Source: an uncultured Vicinamibacterales bacterium
GTDB lineage: Bacteria > Acidobacteriota > Vicinamibacteria > Vicinamibacterales > UBA8438
Length of the DNA stretch: 64,000 bases
NCBI GenBank assembly: GCA_958295905.1
Contig: OY282382.1
Coordinates: 248,001 to 312,000 of the forward strand
Direction: 5' to 3'
Below are positions 61,801 to 64,000 of this stretch, one piece after another. Position 1 is the stretch's first letter. Each line of letters begins with the position of its first letter. Position numbers and translations under genes: made by a program. Below the pieces are notes generated by a model. That model made no database searches. It saw nothing but the letters and a program-made list of their open reading frames with translations, and was not told the DNA's origin.

Positions 61801-63442
61801 CGGCCGCGAGCACGCCGGCGAACACGACCAGGACGATGGCGACCCGCCGCACGAGATGCGAGACGACGCCGGCGTACAGCTCGGTCCCGCGGTCGAGCCC
61901 CCGATTGAAGCGCCTGAAGAACCAGCCGCGGGCGGCGGGCGTCCGGCGCAGCACCAGACCGCACAGCGCCGGACTCAAGGTCAGGGCGTTGATCGAGGAG
62001 AACACCGTCGCCGTCGAGATCGTGATCGCGAACTGCGCGTACAACCGGCCGGTGATGCCGCCCATCATGGCGATCGGCGCGAACACCGCCAGCAGCACGA
62101 GCGTCGTCGCCACGATGGGACCGGTGACCTGCCCCATCGCTCTGGCCGTCGCCGCCTTCGGCGACAGCCCCTCCGTGTCGATCAGGCGCACCGTGTTCTC
62201 GACGACGACGATCGCGTCGTCGACCACGATGCCGATGGCGAGCACCAGCCCGAACAGCGTCAACGTGTTGATCGACAGCCCGAACGCCGGCATCACCGCG
62301 AACGTACCGAGCAGCGAGACGGGGATGGTGACGGCCGGGATCAGCGTGGTGCGCACGTCCTGCAGAAACAGGTACACCGTGGCGACGACGAGCAGCGCCG
62401 CGATCAGCAGCGTGATGACGACTTCGTTGATCGAGGCGGTGATCGCGCGGGTCGAATCGTACGCGATGCGGTGCTCGAGACCGTCCGGAAAGCGCTCGGC
62501 CAGCTCCGCCATCGCCGCCCTGACCCCGGCGGCCACCTCCAGCGCGTTGGCGCCCGGTAGCTGATAGATCCCGAGGGCGACCGACGGTTGCCCGTTCAGC
62601 CGCATGAACATCGCGTAACTCTGTGCGCCGAGTTCGACGCGCGCGATGTCGCGCAGCCGGAGGATCGCGCCGTCGCGCACGCGCAGGATCAGGTTCTCGA
62701 ACTCCGCCACCTCGGACAGCCGGCCGGTTGCGTTGACGGTGTACTGGAACTCCTGTCCCGACGGCGTCGGCGGGGCGCCGATCTGCCCGGCCGCCACCTG
62801 GACGTTCTGGGTCCGGATGGCGCTGACCACGTCGTTCGTCGTCAGCTCAAGAGCCTTCAGCCGCGCCGGGTCGAGCCAGACGCGCATGCCGTAGTCCCGC
62901 GCCCCCATCACCTGCACGTTGGCCACGCCGGGGACGCGCGACAGCACGTCCTTCACGTTCAGGTTGATGTAGTTGCTGATGTAGACGTCGTCGTATCGGC
63001 CGTCGGACGACACCAGGTTGACGACCTGCACCATGTTCGTCGACTGCTTCCTGGTGGTGACGCCCTGCCGCGTCACTTCCTCGGGCAGCAGCGGATAGGC
63101 CGCCGCCACCCGGTTCTGCACCAGCACCGTCGCCATGTCGACGTCGACGCCGACGCCGAACGTGACGGTCACGCCCATCGATCCGTCGTCCGAGCTGGTC
63201 GACGAGAGATAGATCATGTCGTCGACCCCGTTGACCTGCTGCTCGATAGGGACCGCCACGTTGTCGGCGATGGCCGGCGCGCTGGCGCCCGGATAGGCGG
63301 CGCTGACGGATACCGTCGGCGGGGTGATGTCGGGCGTCTCTTCGATCGGCAGGTTCGGAACGGCGACGGCCCCCAGCAACGAAACGACGATGGAAATGAC
63401 GAGGGCGAAGACGGGCCGCTGAATGAAGAAGCTCGAGAGCAT
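58781..63442 (-). CDS. RND efflux pump (AcrB/HAE1 type) fused to NodT-type outer-membrane factor
   Basis: 1553 residues from the ATG at 63442 (a GTG three bases upstream is possible). Residues 1-1046 form a full RND pump: SFFIQRPVFALVISIVVSLL, GFGVDVDMATVLVQ-type porter motifs, the TM4 pair GIVVDDAIVVVENTVRLID, and FVLVFLFLAAQYESWLVP. After a short Gly/Pro linker an internal ATG (60304) begins a complete 507-residue outer-membrane factor with an intact lipobox (LAALGGAAGC) and two NodT repeats (RIGAATADLYPRFSLGGNFS, QYLAGLTDFQNVLDSQRTLF). These are normally separate genes. Either one polypeptide is made and processed, or the factor is started internally. Operon with the adaptor gene upstream. 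Confidence 0.88.
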   Translation of the reverse strand: MLSSFFIQRPVFALVISIVVSLLGAVAVPNLPIEETPDITPPTVSVSAAYPGASAPAIADNVAVPIEQQVNGVDDMIYLSSTSSDDGSMGVTVTFGVGVDVDMATVLVQNRVAAAYPLLPEEVTRQGVTTRKQSTNMVQVVNLVSSDGRYDDVYISNYINLNVKDVLSRVPGVANVQVMGARDYGMRVWLDPARLKALELTTNDVVSAIRTQNVQVAAGQIGAPPTPSGQEFQYTVNATGRLSEVAEFENLILRVRDGAILRLRDIARVELGAQSYAMFMRLNGQPSVALGIYQLPGANALEVAAGVRAAMAELAERFPDGLEHRIAYDSTRAITASINEVVITLLIAALLVVATVYLFLQDVRTTLIPAVTIPVSLLGTFAVMPAFGLSINTLTLFGLVLAIGIVVDDAIVVVENTVRLIDTEGLSPKAATARAMGQVTGPIVATTLVLLAVFAPIAMMGGITGRLYAQFAITISTATVFSSINALTLSPALCGLVLRRTPAARGWFFRRFNRGLDRGTELYAGVVSHLVRRVAIVLVVFAGVLAAGWYGFVRIPGGFVPNEDKGAVFAHVQLPDSASLERTEAVLDRVTEVLMAAPGARNVISIGGFSLLTGLNASNMGAAIVVLDDWSRRNAPELHAAAIAELVSGRLFGIQEAIAFGFTPPPINGLGNAAGFEFILQDRGGLGPQQLQAFADDLAAAGNRHPVLTRVNSSFRANVPQLAVDVDRTRAQTLGVPINDIFGTLQAYLGSAYVNDFSLFGRTYRVMIQADAAFRRRVDDIRALEVRDADGHMIPLGTLLTVRDTVGPQAVTRYNLFPSATITGSPRPGFSAGEARQAMEELAARMLPPSMGYEWTGTTYQQIAAGNQAPLLFALAFVLVFLFLAAQYESWLVPAAVVLAIPFSLIGALYGTLLRAYDNNVYTQIGLVLLIGLSAKTAILIVEFAKQLREQEGRTTLEAAVEAARLRFRAVLMTAVSFILGVLPLLVATGAGAASRRALGTAVFAGMVAATALGVLFIPVFYVLVQRVRDRRAPAGGTIAAPPAGGMPGGGITPAATGRGAARALRGIAVLAALGGAAGCVTAGPDYARPESPMPGGAPPPDAWRARALAGLDTGEARLQRWWDTFDDPTLVRLIEQARTANPDVRRAVARVRESRAAVQVVAGDRLPVVDAAPRVSVSRASAASAPAGAEPAVSTLLSAGAQVSWEPDVFGRISRGVEAALADYDASVEDFRDVLVSLSADVALHYIDVRTTQERLAVAHDNVRSQEESLRLTRDRFDAGLTSALDVAQAEANLYDTRSRIPPLELNLTAALNRLAILLAEAPGALGNQLRTGGAIPAPRESVTVGIPADLVRQRPDIRRAERNLAAQTARIGAATADLYPRFSLGGNFSFDAGNIGDPTGFGWNILPGLRWNLFDRDRIHSRIDVQEARTSAALADYEQAMLAGLEDVENAMVAYGREQERRVRLRDAVGAAQRAVDLVRTQYLAGLTDFQNVLDSQRTLFSLSDRLADVNGAVVRHLVDLYRALGGGWDLASERVLTPLPRPAPTARSDR

Positions 63443-64000
63443 CACGGCAACCTCGAGGCTTCGTCCGGCGCAGACGCGCCGGCCGGCACCGCCGGGGCCT
63501 CACGCATCACCGGCGTGACCGGGAGACCGGGCCGGGCGCGCTGGATGCCGTTCACGACGTAGCGCTCGTCCGCGCGCAGGCCTGCGGCGACGACCCGGAG
63601 ACCACCATCGAGCGCGCCGACCTCGATGTGCCGCAGCTCGACGACGTCGCCGTCGCCGACCACGAGCACGTACTTTCCGCCGAGATCGGTGCCGACCGCC
63701 CGCTCGGCGACCAGGACCGCGTCCGCCAGGACCGGGCCGGGCACCCTGATGCGCGCGAACAGACCGGGGAACAGCTTGCCGGTCGGATTCGGGAAAACCG
63801 CGCCCGCGCGAATCGTGCCGGTGTCCGGATCGACGGTGTTGTCGACGGAGTCGAGCCGTCCCGCGTGTGGCCAACCCGCTTCGTCGGCCAGTCCGAGCCA
63901 GGCGGCGGGAGGTTCGTCCCCCAGCGCCAAACCCTCCGCGCCGAGGAGCTCGAGCACCAGCATCTCGCTGGCGTCGAAGTAGGCGTACATCGGATCGATG
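63442..64000 (-). CDS. RND periplasmic adaptor (membrane fusion) protein, 5' partial
   Basis: The frame is open to the window edge; about 186 C-terminal residues are seen. FDASEMLVLELLG, DSVDNTVDPDTGTIRAGAVF, GKLFPGLFARIRVPGP and the C-terminal GLRADERYVVNGIQRARPGL are diagnostic of AcrA/MexA-type adaptors (beta-barrel and membrane-proximal domains). The stop overlaps the pump start by 1-4 bp. It links the inner-membrane pump to the outer-membrane factor. Confidence 0.92.
   Translation of the reverse strand, partial: IDPMYAYFDASEMLVLELLGAEGLALGDEPPAAWLGLADEAGWPHAGRLDSVDNTVDPDTGTIRAGAVFPNPTGKLFPGLFARIRVPGPVLADAVLVAERAVGTDLGGKYVLVVGDGDVVELRHIEVGALDGGLRVVAAGLRADERYVVNGIQRARPGLPVTPVMREAPAVPAGASAPDEASRLP

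Noticed and set aside
56460-61964. 1834-residue minus-strand open frame
   Set aside because: It is a shadow in another frame of the rhomboid, glycosylase region and RND genes; composition is Arg/Gly/Ala-rich and lacks any domain, a common effect of high GC.

Overview
The window is high-GC (about two thirds G+C), free-living-bacterium DNA with densely packed genes on both strands. The mix of a DUF1552/DUF1592 pair, a haem-c/copper-monooxygenase-like protein, DUF3179, a large secreted PQQ enzyme, lineage-typical secreted proteins and a separate GlnRS beside GluRS suggests Acidobacteriota, perhaps Vicinamibacteria. That placement is inference; there is no rRNA here.

Layout. 0-1.4 kb: tail of a type III restriction/helicase protein. 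1.4-18 kb: housekeeping genes (glnS, gltX, hydrolase, aldo/keto reductase, hflKC, CBS membrane protein, an ABC exporter, PEGA protein, OsmC, a flavin reductase with an ankyrin protein). 18-21 kb: a three-gene unknown operon ending in an ImmA/IrrE-like pseudo-peptidase. 21-25 kb: DUF1552 and DUF1592 exported proteins. 25-34 kb: an accessory island with an AAA/DUF4143 ATPase, IS1380, IS21 and IS1182 scars, a PD-(D/E)XK nuclease with a partner, a truncated DUF222 gene, an RloA/RloB-like ATPase/TOPRIM pair carrying an in-frame MITE, and a decayed parDE module. 34-38.5 kb: ECF sigma, anti-sigma and Spy-like operon, then exported oxidoreductase-type proteins. 39-51 kb: an HTH-GHKL-DUF4325 regulator, a Tat-exported PEP mutase-like protein, fabV, Sel1 repeats, an epimerase, DUF3179 and a PQQ dehydrogenase. 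51.5-56.2 kb: a ParB-like / nuclease-like / DNA methyltransferase cassette whose first gene is split by an intact IS1182-type element. 56-64 kb: tRNA-Gln, a rhomboid protease, an AlkA-like glycosylase and an RND efflux operon in which pump and outer-membrane factor form one reading frame.

Mobile DNA. The IS at 51.7-53.2 kb and two copies of a 157-158 bp MITE (15.4 and 31.2 kb) share terminal bases and each is flanked by a 4-bp target duplication. The MITE at 31.2 kb sits inside the rloB-like gene and adds 54 codons without breaking the frame. The MITE at 15.4 kb is nested inside a second repeat family of about 170 bp, present three times. Separately, the window carries many short tandem duplications (24-158 bp). 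Two recreate a ribosome-binding/start region upstream of a gene and two lengthen the N-termini of adjacent nuclease-operon proteins.
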